Of a DNA stretch of 64,000 nucleotides, positions 19,673 to 28,197 are shown piece by piece; position 1 is the stretch's first letter; each line of letters opens with the position of its first letter. The stretch lies in assembly GCA_963977525.1 (NCBI GenBank), contig CAXBPC010000014.1, forward strand, positions 59,012-123,011. Direction: 5' to 3'. A program made the translations under genes and the position numbers. Origin of the DNA: Ancylomarina sp963977525. GTDB taxonomy: Bacteria; Bacteroidota; Bacteroidia; Bacteroidales; Marinifilaceae. The notes under the pieces were generated by a model. That model did no database searches. It was not told the origin of the DNA and saw only the letters and a program-made list of their open reading frames with translations.

Positions 19673-20050
19673 TTACCTGAATAAGTATCTGAAAAAGAAA
19701 TTCCCCTTTACTAGCTTAACTCCATATCGGAAAGCCCATGAAAAGAGATGTAGCAAACCGATAAAAAAGAAAATAGGATAAATTGGGTTAGTCCAAAAAG
19801 TGTGATTAATTATAGAAAAGTAGGAATAACCTATAACTAAAATGATTCCACCTAATAACTCAAATCGCCACACAACAATTAAAGCAAACATCATTAACAT
19901 GTGCGTATAAAACAGTTTAACCAATTGAGGATTCATGCGAGAAGGGTCATCAATACCAAACTCGATAGCGAACCATGCAAAAAAGAGGAATAGAAACACC
20001 CCTAGGAATCGTGCAAGCCAACGAATGATTGAGGTGATTAGTTTATACAT
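19673..20050 (-). CDS. Small integral membrane protein, unknown function
   Basis: A 125-residue protein with about four hydrophobic segments (roughly 12-30, 43-62, 65-82, 90-108) and a basic C-terminus (KLVKGNFFFRYLFR). It resembles small uncharacterised Bacteroidota membrane proteins; no motif gives a role. It stands alone 160 bases upstream of the adenylate kinase gene, same strand. Confidence 0.6.
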   Translation of the reverse strand: MYKLITSIIRWLARFLGVFLFLFFAWFAIEFGIDDPSRMNPQLVKLFYTHMLMMFALIVVWRFELLGGIILVIGYSYFSIINHTFWTNPIYPIFFFIGLLHLFSWAFRYGVKLVKGNFFFRYLFR

Positions 20051-20305
20051 TGATTCGAGTTAAAAAAGCATTAATGATATTTTCAAATATAGATTAATAA
20101 TTAAAGTTTTGAAAATATTAACAGGCCTTATTCTGAATATTTAACTTCACAAAATTGATAAACATTCTAAAGTAAAAGGTTTGTTAAGTGATTGAATGCT
20201 ACTATTTATTGACTTTCTGCTTTTTTCGCCTTATCTTTTTTATAGATTTCAGAACTATTTAAAATAGCAGCAAACAATCGTATTTTAACTTAAAAATGAT
20301 GCTTT

Positions 20306-20707
20306 ATGAAAGCAAATTACATTTGTCCACACTGTCGAAGCTTTTTAAACGTTGGCGATAAAATCATTATTGCTGCGCATAATAACAAAAAAGAAAAGGG
20401 AATTCTCCTCCTTAGTATGAAATTAGGAGACTATACCGTTTTAAAGCACCCATCTTTCAATATTGAGGTAGGAGAGAAAATTGGTATGTCATGCCCTTCA
20501 TGTAATGAAAACCTGAAAAAGCAAAAAGTTCATGATAACCTCTTTGGAATTATCATGCAAGATGAAGAAGATAAGGAAATGCAAGTTCTTTTCTCTGGAA
20601 CCTATGGTGAAAAATGCACCTATCGTATTACAGATAAAGATGTAGAATCGTTTGGAAGTGATGCTGGAAAATATATCGACTTAGATAATCTTATCTCGAT
20701 GAGTTAA
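20306..20707 (+). CDS. Small zinc-ribbon protein, unknown function
   Basis: A 133-residue cytoplasmic protein. CPHC (7-10) and CPSC (63-66 region, in MSCPSCNENL) are spaced like the two knuckles of a zinc ribbon, with a beta-rich segment between them (ILLLSMKLGDYTVL). The C-terminal half is acidic and contains LFSGTYGEKCTYRIT. No family was recognised. The gene is monocistronic and followed by a strong terminator. Confidence 0.6.
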   Translation: MKANYICPHCRSFLNVGDKIIIAAHNNKKEKGILLLSMKLGDYTVLKHPSFNIEVGEKIGMSCPSCNENLKKQKVHDNLFGIIMQDEEDKEMQVLFSGTYGEKCTYRITDKDVESFGSDAGKYIDLDNLISMS

Positions 20708-20722
20708 AATCATATATTTAAG

Positions 20723-20749
20723 ACGAATCCTTTGGGATTCGTTTTTTTT
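20723..20749 (+). terminator. Intrinsic terminator of the zinc-ribbon gene
   Basis: Stem CGAATCC / GGATTCG (20724-20730, 20735-20741), loop TTTG, followed by eight T. Confidence 0.9.
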
Positions 20750-20753
20750 ATTC

Positions 20754-21359
20754 TCAATATTTCAATACAGGTAAACTTAACTTGTATCGTATACAAACTA
20801 ATCTAAATACTATAATAGAAATAACGGTAACAAATAGATTTACTGTAGGATCAACTTGTAGATATTTCAAAAACAAAAATAGTAAACCTCCCAAAATACA
20901 AGCAACTGCATAAATTTCCTTTCGGAAGATTAATGGGATATCATTACATAGCGTATCACGAATTACGCCTCCCATTACTGCAGAGAACAAGCCCATAATA
21001 ATAGCCAGTACAGGATGTATTGATAGTGAAATTGCTTTCTCGATTCCAATTATCGTAAAAACTCCAATTCCAATCGTATCAAAAAGGAATAAGGTGCGTT
21101 TTAATTGCATAATCATTCCTTTAAACAGGAAAGTTGCAAATACCCCAAAAGCAATAACAAGCAAATAATTTAAATCTGAAATCCAGGCAACAGGAAAATT
21201 ACCCAATATTAAATCTCGTAGAGTTCCGCCTCCAATAGCAGTAATAAAACCAGTAAAAAAAGCACCAAACAAATCAAGTTTCTTGTTGGCAGCTGATAAA
21301 GTTCCTGAAACAGCGAAAACAAAAGTTCCTATCAAGTCAAGGGAGTAAATTACAGACAT
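20754..21359 (-). CDS. TRIC / UPF0126 family membrane protein
   Basis: A 201-residue membrane protein with about seven hydrophobic helices formed by two homologous halves. The repeated motifs GGGTLRD (about 43-49) and GGVIRD (about 130-135) are the family signature. Bacterial relatives are trimeric intracellular cation-type channels or, in E. coli, YadS/YicG-type proteins, so potassium conductance is likely but glycine transport has also been proposed for relatives. It is convergent with the zinc-ribbon gene, with the terminator of that gene between them. Confidence 0.85.
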   Translation of the reverse strand: MSVIYSLDLIGTFVFAVSGTLSAANKKLDLFGAFFTGFITAIGGGTLRDLILGNFPVAWISDLNYLLVIAFGVFATFLFKGMIMQLKRTLFLFDTIGIGVFTIIGIEKAISLSIHPVLAIIMGLFSAVMGGVIRDTLCNDIPLIFRKEIYAVACILGGLLFLFLKYLQVDPTVNLFVTVISIIVFRLVCIRYKLSLPVLKY

Positions 21360-21385
21360 AAGCTCCAGCTTTACAATTAAATTAT

Positions 21386-21420
21386 TTTAAAATGAGCCTC
21401 CCAATCTAATCGGGAGGCTC
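21386..21420 (-). terminator. Intrinsic terminator of the malic enzyme gene
   Basis: Perfect 9-bp stem GAGCCTCCC (21394-21402) / GGGAGGCTC (21412-21420), followed on the minus strand by ATTTTAAAAT. Located about 60 bases after the stop at 21479. Confidence 0.8.
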
Positions 21421-21478
21421 TTTGTATTATTCTTTTATACGAGATGAACCGAATAATTACTATCCGTTTAAAATCTTC

Positions 21479-23746
21479 TTATTTCTCTTCTTGAGCATCA
21501 ACAACTGCAATTGCAGTCATATTAATCAATTCACGAACAGTACAACCCATTGGCACAACGTGGAAAGGTTTTGCAGCTCCCAAAATAATTGGTCCGATAT
21601 TTTCCGAATCACCAAGATCTTGCATCAGTTTATAAGCAATATTTCCAGAACTCAAGTTAGGGAAAATAAGTGTGTTCACATCTTTGCCCTTAAGTTTATT
21701 GAATGGGAAGTTTGCATCACGCAATTTCTTATCCATTGCAAAATTCAATAGCATTTCACCATCTACAGCCAAATCAGGATGATTCTCGTGTAAATACTCA
21801 ATTGCATTGTGAACTTTCTGAGGACTACCCTTTTTCACAGCGCCAAAGTTTGAATAAGATAACATTGCCATTGCTGGATCTTGACCAAACTTCTTAACAG
21901 CACGAGCAGCACTCAATGTTGTATAAATCAAAGATTCCTCAGTTGGTTCAGAATTTACAGTTGTATCAGCAAAGAATAAAGGGCCTTTTTTAGTCATTAC
22001 GATATTCATTCCCACAAGGGTTTTCATACCTTTTTCTTTACCAATTACTTTTTCAGCGATATCAAGTGTCTCGAAATAACGAGTCGCATATCCAGAAATA
22101 AATGCATCAGCGTCACCAGCTTCAACCATAGTTGCAGCAAAATAATTACGATCAAACATCTTTTCTACCGCTTCTTTATGAACTAAACCTTTACGTCCAA
22201 GTTTTGTACAAAGAATATCAGCATAACGCGTTCTTCTTTCACGTTCGTCTTCTGAGCGAATATCAATAATTTCAGCTCCTTCTAGGTCAAGATCATTTTC
22301 TTCAACTATACGCTGAATATTTTCGACATTACCCAACAGAATTGGCTGAGCAATACCATCATGCAATGCAATTTGAGCAGCCTTAAGAATATTAAAGTTG
22401 TTTGCTTCTGGAAATACAACACGCTTGGGTGCTTTCTTCGCTTTATTGAAGATCGTACGTAGTAACTCATTCTCAGTCCCCAATCGCATCTTCAACTCTT
22501 CAGCATAAACATCCCAATCCATATCTGTCTTACGTGCGACTCCAGACTCAACAGCAGCCTTAGCTACAGCTACAGCTACTCGAGATACCAAGCGAGGATC
22601 CATTGCCTTAGGAATAATATAATCCTTACCAAAAGTGATATTTGCTTCATTGTATGCAGCATGTACCGACTCTGGAACTGGCTCTTTTGCTAACTCAGCA
22701 ATAGCGTAAACAGAAGCAATTTTCATTTCCTCATTAATTGCAGTTGCTCTTACGTCAAGCGCACCACGGAAAATATATGGAAAACCTAATACGTTATTAA
22801 TCTGATTAGGATAGTCTGAACGACCCGTTGCAACAACAATATCGTCACGAACTGCCATAGCTTCGTCGTATCCAATCTCAGGATCTGGGTTAGCCAATGC
22901 AAACACAACTGGATTTGGCGCCATTGAAGCTACCATCTCCTTTGACATTGCACCTCCAACAGAAAGACCTAAGAAAACATCACAACCAACTACTGCTTCA
23001 GCTAAGGTCGATAAATCTCTTTGAGTAATAAATTGCTTTTTCTGCTTATTCAAATCAGTACGCTTAGCGCTGATAACGCCACGGCTATCACACATCACGA
23101 CGTTTTCAGGCTTCACACCTAAAGAAATATATAATTTGGTACAAGAAACGGCAGCAGCACCTGCACCATTTACCACGACTTTTACATCTTCAATTTTCTT
23201 ATTCCCTATTTCAAGAGCATTCAATAAACCTGCAGCAGAAATGATAGCTGTTCCATGCTGATCATCATGCATTACTGGAATATCAAGTTCTGCCTTTAAT
23301 CTCTCCTCAATCTCAAAACACTCAGGTGCTTTAATATCCTCAAGGTTGATTCCACCAAAAGTAGGTGCAATTGCCTTTACGGTTTGAATAAATTTTTCGA
23401 CGTCGGTCTCATCTACCTCAATATCGAAGACATCGATATCAGAAAATATTTTAAATAGTAAACCTTTTCCCTCCATAACTGGCTTACCAGCTAATGCGCC
23501 TATGTTTCCAAGGCCTAATACTGCAGTACCATTAGAAATAACTGCAACAAGATTTCCTTTACCTGTATAACGATAAGCATCTTCAGGATTTTTCTCAATT
23601 TCTAAACATGGCTCTGCTACTCCCGGGCTATAAGCCAAAGAAAGATCACGTTGAGTTCTGTAGGGTTTTGTTGGGATAACCTCAATTTTTCCAGGTCGCC
23701 CTTCTGAATGGTAATTTAATGCGTCAGTTAACTTTTGTTTTGACAT
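21479..23746 (-). CDS. maeB: NADP-type malic enzyme with phosphotransacetylase-like domain
   Basis: A 755-residue protein starting at MSKQKLTDALNYHSEG; an upstream in-frame start would add 23 residues that do not look family-like. The N-terminal 430 residues are malic enzyme (AYSPGVAEPC, DDQHGTAI, VNGAGAAAVSC for NAD(P) binding), converting malate to pyruvate and CO2. Residues about 440-755 are a phosphate acetyltransferase-like domain (RVVFPEANN, GMNIVMTKKGPLFFADTTVN), which in MaeB enzymes is usually regulatory and senses acetyl-CoA. The length and order are typical of MaeB. It stands alone with a terminator. Confidence 0.93.
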   Translation of the reverse strand: MSKQKLTDALNYHSEGRPGKIEVIPTKPYRTQRDLSLAYSPGVAEPCLEIEKNPEDAYRYTGKGNLVAVISNGTAVLGLGNIGALAGKPVMEGKGLLFKIFSDIDVFDIEVDETDVEKFIQTVKAIAPTFGGINLEDIKAPECFEIEERLKAELDIPVMHDDQHGTAIISAAGLLNALEIGNKKIEDVKVVVNGAGAAAVSCTKLYISLGVKPENVVMCDSRGVISAKRTDLNKQKKQFITQRDLSTLAEAVVGCDVFLGLSVGGAMSKEMVASMAPNPVVFALANPDPEIGYDEAMAVRDDIVVATGRSDYPNQINNVLGFPYIFRGALDVRATAINEEMKIASVYAIAELAKEPVPESVHAAYNEANITFGKDYIIPKAMDPRLVSRVAVAVAKAAVESGVARKTDMDWDVYAEELKMRLGTENELLRTIFNKAKKAPKRVVFPEANNFNILKAAQIALHDGIAQPILLGNVENIQRIVEENDLDLEGAEIIDIRSEDERERRTRYADILCTKLGRKGLVHKEAVEKMFDRNYFAATMVEAGDADAFISGYATRYFETLDIAEKVIGKEKGMKTLVGMNIVMTKKGPLFFADTTVNSEPTEESLIYTTLSAARAVKKFGQDPAMAMLSYSNFGAVKKGSPQKVHNAIEYLHENHPDLAVDGEMLLNFAMDKKLRDANFPFNKLKGKDVNTLIFPNLSSGNIAYKLMQDLGDSENIGPIILGAAKPFHVVPMGCTVRELINMTAIAVVDAQEEK

Positions 23747-24117
23747 AAGTCTGTTGTGTGTTGTTTGTTGCCCAATTAATGAGCGTTTTAAGTTTGGAAA
23801 TATCTTCGATAGCATGTTTGAATTCAGTAAACGAAGGCTTTATGTCTAAAGACCTACTATGAACCAATGTGCTCTCTAATATTTTGCAAATCTAAGTATA
23901 AATCAGGAAATAGAACTTCCGTTTCTAGAATGATTTTACTAACTTAATGCTTCCATATTTTGATATTCTCATTATCACTTATTTCAAGATGAAGCATTAC
24001 ATTTATCGATATCGACATAAAGATTATTGATTAATATAATTTGGCTGTTAGAGTCTCCCTATATACATTTGTAATCGTAAACAATTAAAGAATAATAAAT
24101 CTTAAAATCTAAATACA
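23747..24117. other. Divergent intergenic region, malic enzyme / peroxiredoxin
   Basis: 371 bases. It holds the peroxiredoxin promoter (24040-24071) and, on the minus strand, TAGATTTG at 23887-23894, a match to the -7 box that could serve maeB although no good -33 box is seen. Nothing else was recognised. Confidence 0.5.
24040..24071 (+). promoter_or_regulatory. Bacteroidota-type promoter of the peroxiredoxin gene
   Basis: TTTG (24040-24043), a 20-base spacer, and TACATTTG (24064-24071), an exact TAnnTTTG match. The start codon is 46 bases downstream. The best promoter match in the window. Confidence 0.75.
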
Positions 24118-24747
24118 ATGCAATCATTAATCGGAAGAAAAGCTCCAGCATTTGTGGCTAACGCAGTATTAAACGGAAATCAAATTACTGAAGGTTTCTC
24201 ATTGGAACAATTTGTAGGTGAAAAAGAAGTTGTATTCTTCTTCTACCCTCTTGACTTTACTTTTGTTTGTCCAACAGAGCTTATTGCTTTCCAAGATAAA
24301 CTTGCTGAATTCGAAAAACGTAACGTAGCAGTTGTTGGATGTTCTGTTGACTCTGAATTCTCACATTTCGCATGGTTAAACACTGAAAGAAACAAGGGTG
24401 GTATCAAAGGTGTGACATACCCATTGGTAGCTGACCTTTCTAAAACTATTGCTGAGAACTATGGTGTTTTAGCTTCAGATTACGATTACGATGAAGAAGG
24501 TAATGCAACTTCAACTGGTGCTCCTGTAGCTTACCGTGGCTTATTCCTTATCGACAAGAAAGGTATCGTTCGTCACTCTGTAATTAACGACTTACCACTA
24601 GGTAGAAGTGTAGATGAAGCTATTCGTATGGTTGACGCTTTACAGCATTTCGAAGAGAATGGAGAGGTTTGTCCTGCAAACTGGATTAAGGGTGAAAAAG
24701 CGATGGAGGCAACTCAAGAAGGTGTTGCAGAATACTTAAGCAAATAA
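24118..24747 (+). CDS. Typical 2-Cys peroxiredoxin (AhpC/Prx1 type)
   Basis: A 209-residue peroxidase that reduces hydrogen peroxide and organic peroxides. The peroxidatic Cys51 lies in DFTFVCPTE and the resolving Cys185 in GEVCPANW, both intact. The typical eukaryote-like Prx1 features GGIKG and a C-terminal helix after the resolving Cys are present, a form often sensitive to over-oxidation. It is followed after 171 bases by a superoxide reductase gene, so superoxide is turned into peroxide and peroxide into water by neighbouring products. No AhpF is adjacent. Confidence 0.93.
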   Translation: MQSLIGRKAPAFVANAVLNGNQITEGFSLEQFVGEKEVVFFFYPLDFTFVCPTELIAFQDKLAEFEKRNVAVVGCSVDSEFSHFAWLNTERNKGGIKGVTYPLVADLSKTIAENYGVLASDYDYDEEGNATSTGAPVAYRGLFLIDKKGIVRHSVINDLPLGRSVDEAIRMVDALQHFEENGEVCPANWIKGEKAMEATQEGVAEYLSK

Positions 24748-24777
24748 AGGATCCCACGAGCTTTACAGAGGACTAGT

Positions 24778-24794
24778 ACGATTCATTGAATCGT
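24778..24794. promoter_or_regulatory. 17-bp perfect palindrome after the peroxiredoxin gene
   Basis: ACGATTCA-T-TGAATCGT, 31 bases after the peroxiredoxin stop codon, without a T tract. It could be an operator for the superoxide reductase gene or a weak hairpin. Confidence 0.4.
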
Positions 24795-24829
24795 CACGAT
24801 ATAAAAATTAATCAAAAAAACATTTCAAG

Positions 24830-24898
24830 GAGATACGCTTTTATTAGATTCTTTAATTATCAGACAGAATTTTCTCAGAATCGATAAAAGCGTATCTC
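24830..24898. promoter_or_regulatory. Long inverted repeat before the superoxide reductase gene
   Basis: A perfect 15-bp arm (24830-24844) pairs with 24884-24898, and inside it GATTCT (24847-24852) pairs with AGAATC (24877-24882), giving a 69-base hairpin whose end is 20 bases before the start codon. There is no T run on the plus strand, so it is not a classic terminator. A regulatory RNA structure or operator is possible. Confidence 0.55.
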
Positions 24899-24918
24899 TA
24901 AGTACAAAAGACAAAATT

Positions 24919-25314
24919 ATGAAGATTAACAGATACCAAGATATTACAACAATCGCAGGAGAAGGAAAAAAGGATTATATCGATCGTCACTCAGCATTTT
25001 TACATTGCGAAGATTCAGCTAAAGCTGGTGAGAAATTTACAGTAAAAGTAAAAGTTGGTGATGCCTATCCACATCCTGATGATTTCGATCATTATATTGC
25101 TTGGGTACAACTTTGGGATGGTGAAAACATGTTAGCGCAAACTAACTTCACTGCTGGAGCTCTTGGTAGCACGCCTAATCAGGCTGAGGTAGATTTCTAT
25201 ATTGTTCCTGGTAAGAAAATGAAGCTTACTGCTGCTGCTTTCTGTACAAAGCACGGTCTTTGGCATTCAGATGAAAAAATTGTTGAAGTAGAAAAAGTTG
25301 CTGTAGAAGCCTAA
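24919..25314 (+). CDS. Class II superoxide reductase-like (desulfoferrodoxin/neelaredoxin) protein
   Basis: A 131-residue single-domain protein of the superoxide reductase fold, which reduces superoxide to peroxide at a mononuclear iron. The iron ligands can be placed at His24 (DRHSA), His52 (YPHPDD), His58 (FDHYI), Cys109 and His112 (CTKHGLW). In many relatives the first ligand is in EKHxP with a glutamate sixth ligand; here that region reads IDRHSAF. No N-terminal desulforedoxin center is present, so it is class II (neelaredoxin type). It sits after a peroxiredoxin gene, fitting oxygen defence in an anaerobe. Confidence 0.85.
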   Translation: MKINRYQDITTIAGEGKKDYIDRHSAFLHCEDSAKAGEKFTVKVKVGDAYPHPDDFDHYIAWVQLWDGENMLAQTNFTAGALGSTPNQAEVDFYIVPGKKMKLTAAAFCTKHGLWHSDEKIVEVEKVAVEA

Positions 25315-25336
25315 TCTACTTTCATTATAGGATAAT

Positions 25337-25370
25337 AGCTCAATGGTTTTTATAACTATTGGGCTTTTTT
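25337..25370 (+). terminator. Intrinsic terminator of the superoxide reductase gene
   Basis: A 12-bp stem with two G-U pairs (from AGCTCAATGGTT to AACTATTGGGCT) followed by six T, just after the stop codon at 25314. Confidence 0.8.
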
Positions 25371-25436
25371 AGCTAAAGTTCATAAATACTTGTCATTGCG
25401 AAGGAGCTTGCGACTGTGGCAATCTGCCTAAAATAC

Positions 25437-25730
25437 TTACAAGTTTTCAAACAAATCTTTCCATTCCATATTAAAAGAATTAATCAAATCTATTTTCTTT
25501 TGCCTTGAGCCTGCTTTTATTTGTTTTTCTCTCTCGATGGCTTCACCAATATCAAAATACTGTTCGTTGTAAACTAAGCAGTCAACATTATATCGAGCAG
25601 TGAAAGACTTAGGATTATATTTCATTTTATGTTGCTCCACCCTTAATTTCAAGTTAGATGTCACACCAGTATAAAGAACCGTCCGATTCTTATTGGTTAG
25701 TATATAAACATGATAAGTATGGTATTCCAT
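25437..25730 (-). CDS. GIY-YIG family endonuclease (URI-type, single domain)
   Basis: A 97-residue protein consisting only of a GIY-YIG domain. The two signature strands appear as HVYILTNKN and LYTGVTSNL, followed by the catalytic-type Arg in LKLRVEQHK and Glu in EAIEREKQIK, as in UvrC-like and small stand-alone GIY-YIG proteins. The role is unknown. The gene lies just inside inverted repeats (left repeat ends nine bases after the stop codon), and not in an operon with rfbD. Confidence 0.88.
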   Translation of the reverse strand: MEYHTYHVYILTNKNRTVLYTGVTSNLKLRVEQHKMKYNPKSFTARYNVDCLVYNEQYFDIGEAIEREKQIKAGSRQKKIDLINSFNMEWKDLFENL

Positions 25731-25783
25731 TACATCTTGTCATTATGAAAAAGTCTAAGACAATTAAAGTAAACGATCAATTA

Positions 25784-25808
25784 CCGAGCTTTACTATTTG
25801 TAGCTCGG
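25784..25808 (+). repeat. Hairpin inside the GIY-YIG unit
   Basis: CCGAGCT (25784-25790) / AGCTCGG (25802-25808) with an 11-base loop; no T tract. Possible structural element of the unit. Confidence 0.35.
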
Positions 25809-25885
25809 CTGCATGCATGGAGATTGCTTCGTCCTCATTCTTCCTCCTCGCAATGACAGCTATATTGTACTGAGTAATCTGTGGT

Positions 25886-26767
25886 TTAAATATTTTTTAT
25901 TATAGACATGCATTCTTTCAATGAAACACGCCAGTGAGGTATTTCAATGCCAAAGTCAGCTTTTATTTTAGCCTTATTCAAGACAGAGTAGGCAGGTCTT
26001 TGTGCAGCTGTTGGATAATCTTTTGATTCAATAGGTTTTAACTTGCAATCGATATGAGCCATATCCATTAAAGCCTGTGCAAAATCATACCAGGAAGCGA
26101 CTCCTTCATTAGAATAATGGTACAATTTCCCTTTACTGTCAATACGCCCCTGCTTAGATATAATCTCCAAACAAACCTGAGCTAGATCTCTTGCATAAGT
26201 AGGCGATCCAACTTGATCGTAAACAACAGATAAATCATCTCTTTCATTTCCCAATCGTAACATTGTATTCACAAAATTACTTCCAAAGGTCGAATACAAC
26301 CATGATGTTCTAATAATTATTGCATTTACAGGTGAGTACAGAATTTCCATTTCCCCGGCTCGTTTTGTTTTTCCATAAACACCAAGTGGACATACAGGCA
26401 TTCTTTCGGTGTAAGGTCGATTTGACGTCCCATCAAAGACATAGTCTGTAGAAATGTGAATCAGTTTCAGCTGATACCGTTGGCTGACTGCAACCAAATG
26501 CCCAACAGCCTTGGCATTAACCAAGCCAGCTATTCCTGCATTCTGCTCTGCTTTATCAACTGCAGTATAGCCTGCACAATTGATGATGCCATGAAACCCC
26601 TGATCCTTAACAAAGTCATTTAATAAGGCCTGGTTACAAATATCAAGTTCTGTAGAGTTAGGACAGACAAATTCCAATTCCGGATAAGCAGAACTAAGCG
26701 CTTTTATTTCGGATCCTAATTGGCCAGTAGAGCCAGTGACGAGTATTTTATTTTTAGATTGAACCAC
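25886..26767 (-). CDS. rfbD: dTDP-4-dehydrorhamnose reductase
   Basis: A 293-residue extended SDR that performs the last step of dTDP-L-rhamnose synthesis, reducing dTDP-4-keto-L-rhamnose with NADPH. The nucleotide motif is ILVTGSTGQLGSE (8-20). AGYTAVDKAE, ISTDYVFDGT and YGKTKRAGE (Tyr-x3-Lys) are the RmlD family signature. It is the last gene of the rfbA-rfbC-rfbB-rfbD series but is separated from rfbB by 367 bases of repeat DNA, so co-transcription is uncertain. Confidence 0.93.
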   Translation of the reverse strand: MVQSKNKILVTGSTGQLGSEIKALSSAYPELEFVCPNSTELDICNQALLNDFVKDQGFHGIINCAGYTAVDKAEQNAGIAGLVNAKAVGHLVAVSQRYQLKLIHISTDYVFDGTSNRPYTERMPVCPLGVYGKTKRAGEMEILYSPVNAIIIRTSWLYSTFGSNFVNTMLRLGNERDDLSVVYDQVGSPTYARDLAQVCLEIISKQGRIDSKGKLYHYSNEGVASWYDFAQALMDMAHIDCKLKPIESKDYPTAAQRPAYSVLNKAKIKADFGIEIPHWRVSLKECMSIIKNI

Positions 26768-26952
26768 AGTTGACGTAAATTTTACTGATTAAAAACTAAA
26801 GAACGGAAACTTCACAGAGCTATTGCCTAAAGCAGTTTAAAAGACAAATTATTCAAACCTTAAGGAAAGAATCAAGAACGACAGATGCTGAACCAAGTTT
26901 AGCATGACGTTGAAGTGGTTTCAAGTCTCAATCATAAAGGAACAGAACGCAT

Positions 26953-27042
26953 TGTCATCCCGTCCCGAATTATCGGGATGTCGAGGGATCTCTAGAATAT
27001 AATGAGCAGATCCTTCACTACGTTCCTCCGTTCAGGATGACA
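26953..27042. repeat. 90-bp imperfect inverted-repeat element between rfbB and rfbD
   Basis: Ends TGTCATCC (26953-26960) and GGATGACA (27035-27042), with inner GGATCT and AGATCC also inverted, and a CCCGAATTATCGGGAT palindrome in the left arm. Looks like an intergenic REP/MITE-type repeat. Confidence 0.6.
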
Positions 27043-27084
27043 GAATCCACTGAATCAAACGCTTACAGGTTTTCTTTACCCTTC

Positions 27085-27104
27085 CCCCGAGACTTCGGGG
27101 TTTT
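27085..27104 (+). repeat. Repeated CCCCGA hairpin
   Basis: CCCCGA-GACT-TCGGGG followed by TTTT. A near-identical hairpin with matching flanks lies at 33804-33819. It would be a weak plus-strand terminator, but no plus-strand gene precedes it. Confidence 0.5.
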
Positions 27105-27134
27105 GACTTTGACCTTTATACTTTTCTGACTTTA

Positions 27135-28181
27135 TTACTTATACATCGCTTCATAATACTTCTGATACTCCCCAGAAGTCACATTTTCTAACCATTTCGT
27201 ATTTTCAAGATACCATTTTACCGTTTTTTCTATACCTTCTTCGAATTGAAGAGATGGCTCCCATCCCAATTCATTTTTCAGCTTGGTTGAGTCAATGGCA
27301 TAGCGCAAATCATGGCCAGCACGGTCAGTTACGTAGGTGATTAGCTTCTCTGAGCTACCTTCTTCTCTACCCAATAAGCGATCAACCGTTTTAATCATGA
27401 CCTTAATCAAGTCGATGTTTTTCCACTCGTTGAATCCTCCAATATTATAGGTATCTCCTTGCTTACCCTGATGGAAGATCACATCAATAGCGCGGGCATG
27501 GTCCTCAACATACAACCAGTCGCGCACATTTTCACCCTTTCCGTATACAGGAAGTGGTTTATTCTTGCAAATATTGTTGATAAAAAGTGGGATTAATTTT
27601 TCAGGAAATTGATACGATCCATAATTATTTGAACAGTTAGATATGACAGTTGGTAAGCCGAACGTATCCTGAAACGATCTTACAAAATGATCAGAAGAAG
27701 CCTTAGATGCTGAATAAGGTGAATGTGGATCATAAGCCGTTTCTTCAGTAAAGAAACCTTCTTCTCCTAGCGAACCGTATACCTCATCAGTAGAAACATG
27801 ATAGAATAACTTATCATTAAATTGACCATCCCAGGCAAACTTTGCCGCTTGTAATAGACTTAAAGTTCCCATCACATTGGTTTGAGCAAATGAAAATGGA
27901 TCTTTAATGGAACGATCAACATGAGATTCTGCTGCCAAATGAATCACCCCTTCAATTTGATAATCAACGAAAATCTTCTGAACCTTCTCAAAATCGCAAA
28001 TATCACACTTGATAAATTCATAGTTCTCTTTATTCTCAACATCTTTAAGGTTAGCCAAGTTCCCGGCATAAGTCAAGACATCCATATTGATTATCTGATA
28101 ATTAGGGTATTTATTAACCAATAAGCGAACGAGGTGAGAACCTATAAACCCTGCACCACCAGTAATAAGTATATTTTTCAT
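27135..28181 (-). CDS. rfbB: dTDP-glucose 4,6-dehydratase (first copy)
   Basis: A 348-residue extended SDR making dTDP-4-keto-6-deoxy-glucose. NAD motif GGAGFIGSH (8-16), the catalytic region VSTDEVYGSLG (Thr-Asp-Glu) and YSASK (Tyr-x3-Lys) are all present. Length and C-terminal WYLENTKWLENVTSGEYQ are typical. It is followed by rfbD and preceded by a GxxExxY unit that splits it from rfbC. A second, about equally complete copy lies at 60504-61556, and a relic of a third at 31229-31330. Confidence 0.95.
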   Translation of the reverse strand: MKNILITGGAGFIGSHLVRLLVNKYPNYQIINMDVLTYAGNLANLKDVENKENYEFIKCDICDFEKVQKIFVDYQIEGVIHLAAESHVDRSIKDPFSFAQTNVMGTLSLLQAAKFAWDGQFNDKLFYHVSTDEVYGSLGEEGFFTEETAYDPHSPYSASKASSDHFVRSFQDTFGLPTVISNCSNNYGSYQFPEKLIPLFINNICKNKPLPVYGKGENVRDWLYVEDHARAIDVIFHQGKQGDTYNIGGFNEWKNIDLIKVMIKTVDRLLGREEGSSEKLITYVTDRAGHDLRYAIDSTKLKNELGWEPSLQFEEGIEKTVKWYLENTKWLENVTSGEYQKYYEAMYK

Positions 28182-28197
28182 ATTACAAATTATTTTT

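Larger units (their letters stand above)
25391..25858. mobile_element. GIY-YIG nuclease unit bounded by inverted repeats
   Basis: A 468-bp block holding one nuclease gene. The left end reads TGTCATTGCGAAGGAGC and continues to GGCAATCTGCC (25391-25428). The right end is the reverse-oriented relative (25821-25858): AGATTGC, then TCGCAATGACA at the outer edge. The ends are imperfect and no target duplication could be identified. A second copy of the right-end sequence without a gene is at 31151-31180. I infer a non-autonomous or relic mobile unit; the mobility is not shown. Confidence 0.5.

Noticed and set aside
24830..24898. Terminator of the peroxiredoxin gene
   Set aside because: The stem is long and strong, but there is no T run on the plus strand; the T-rich flank lies on the minus strand, where no gene reads.
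27085..27104. Terminator of rfbB
   Set aside because: The CCCCGA hairpin is T-rich only on the plus strand, while rfbB is on the minus strand; it is repeated at 33804 with the same flanks, so it is a repeat.
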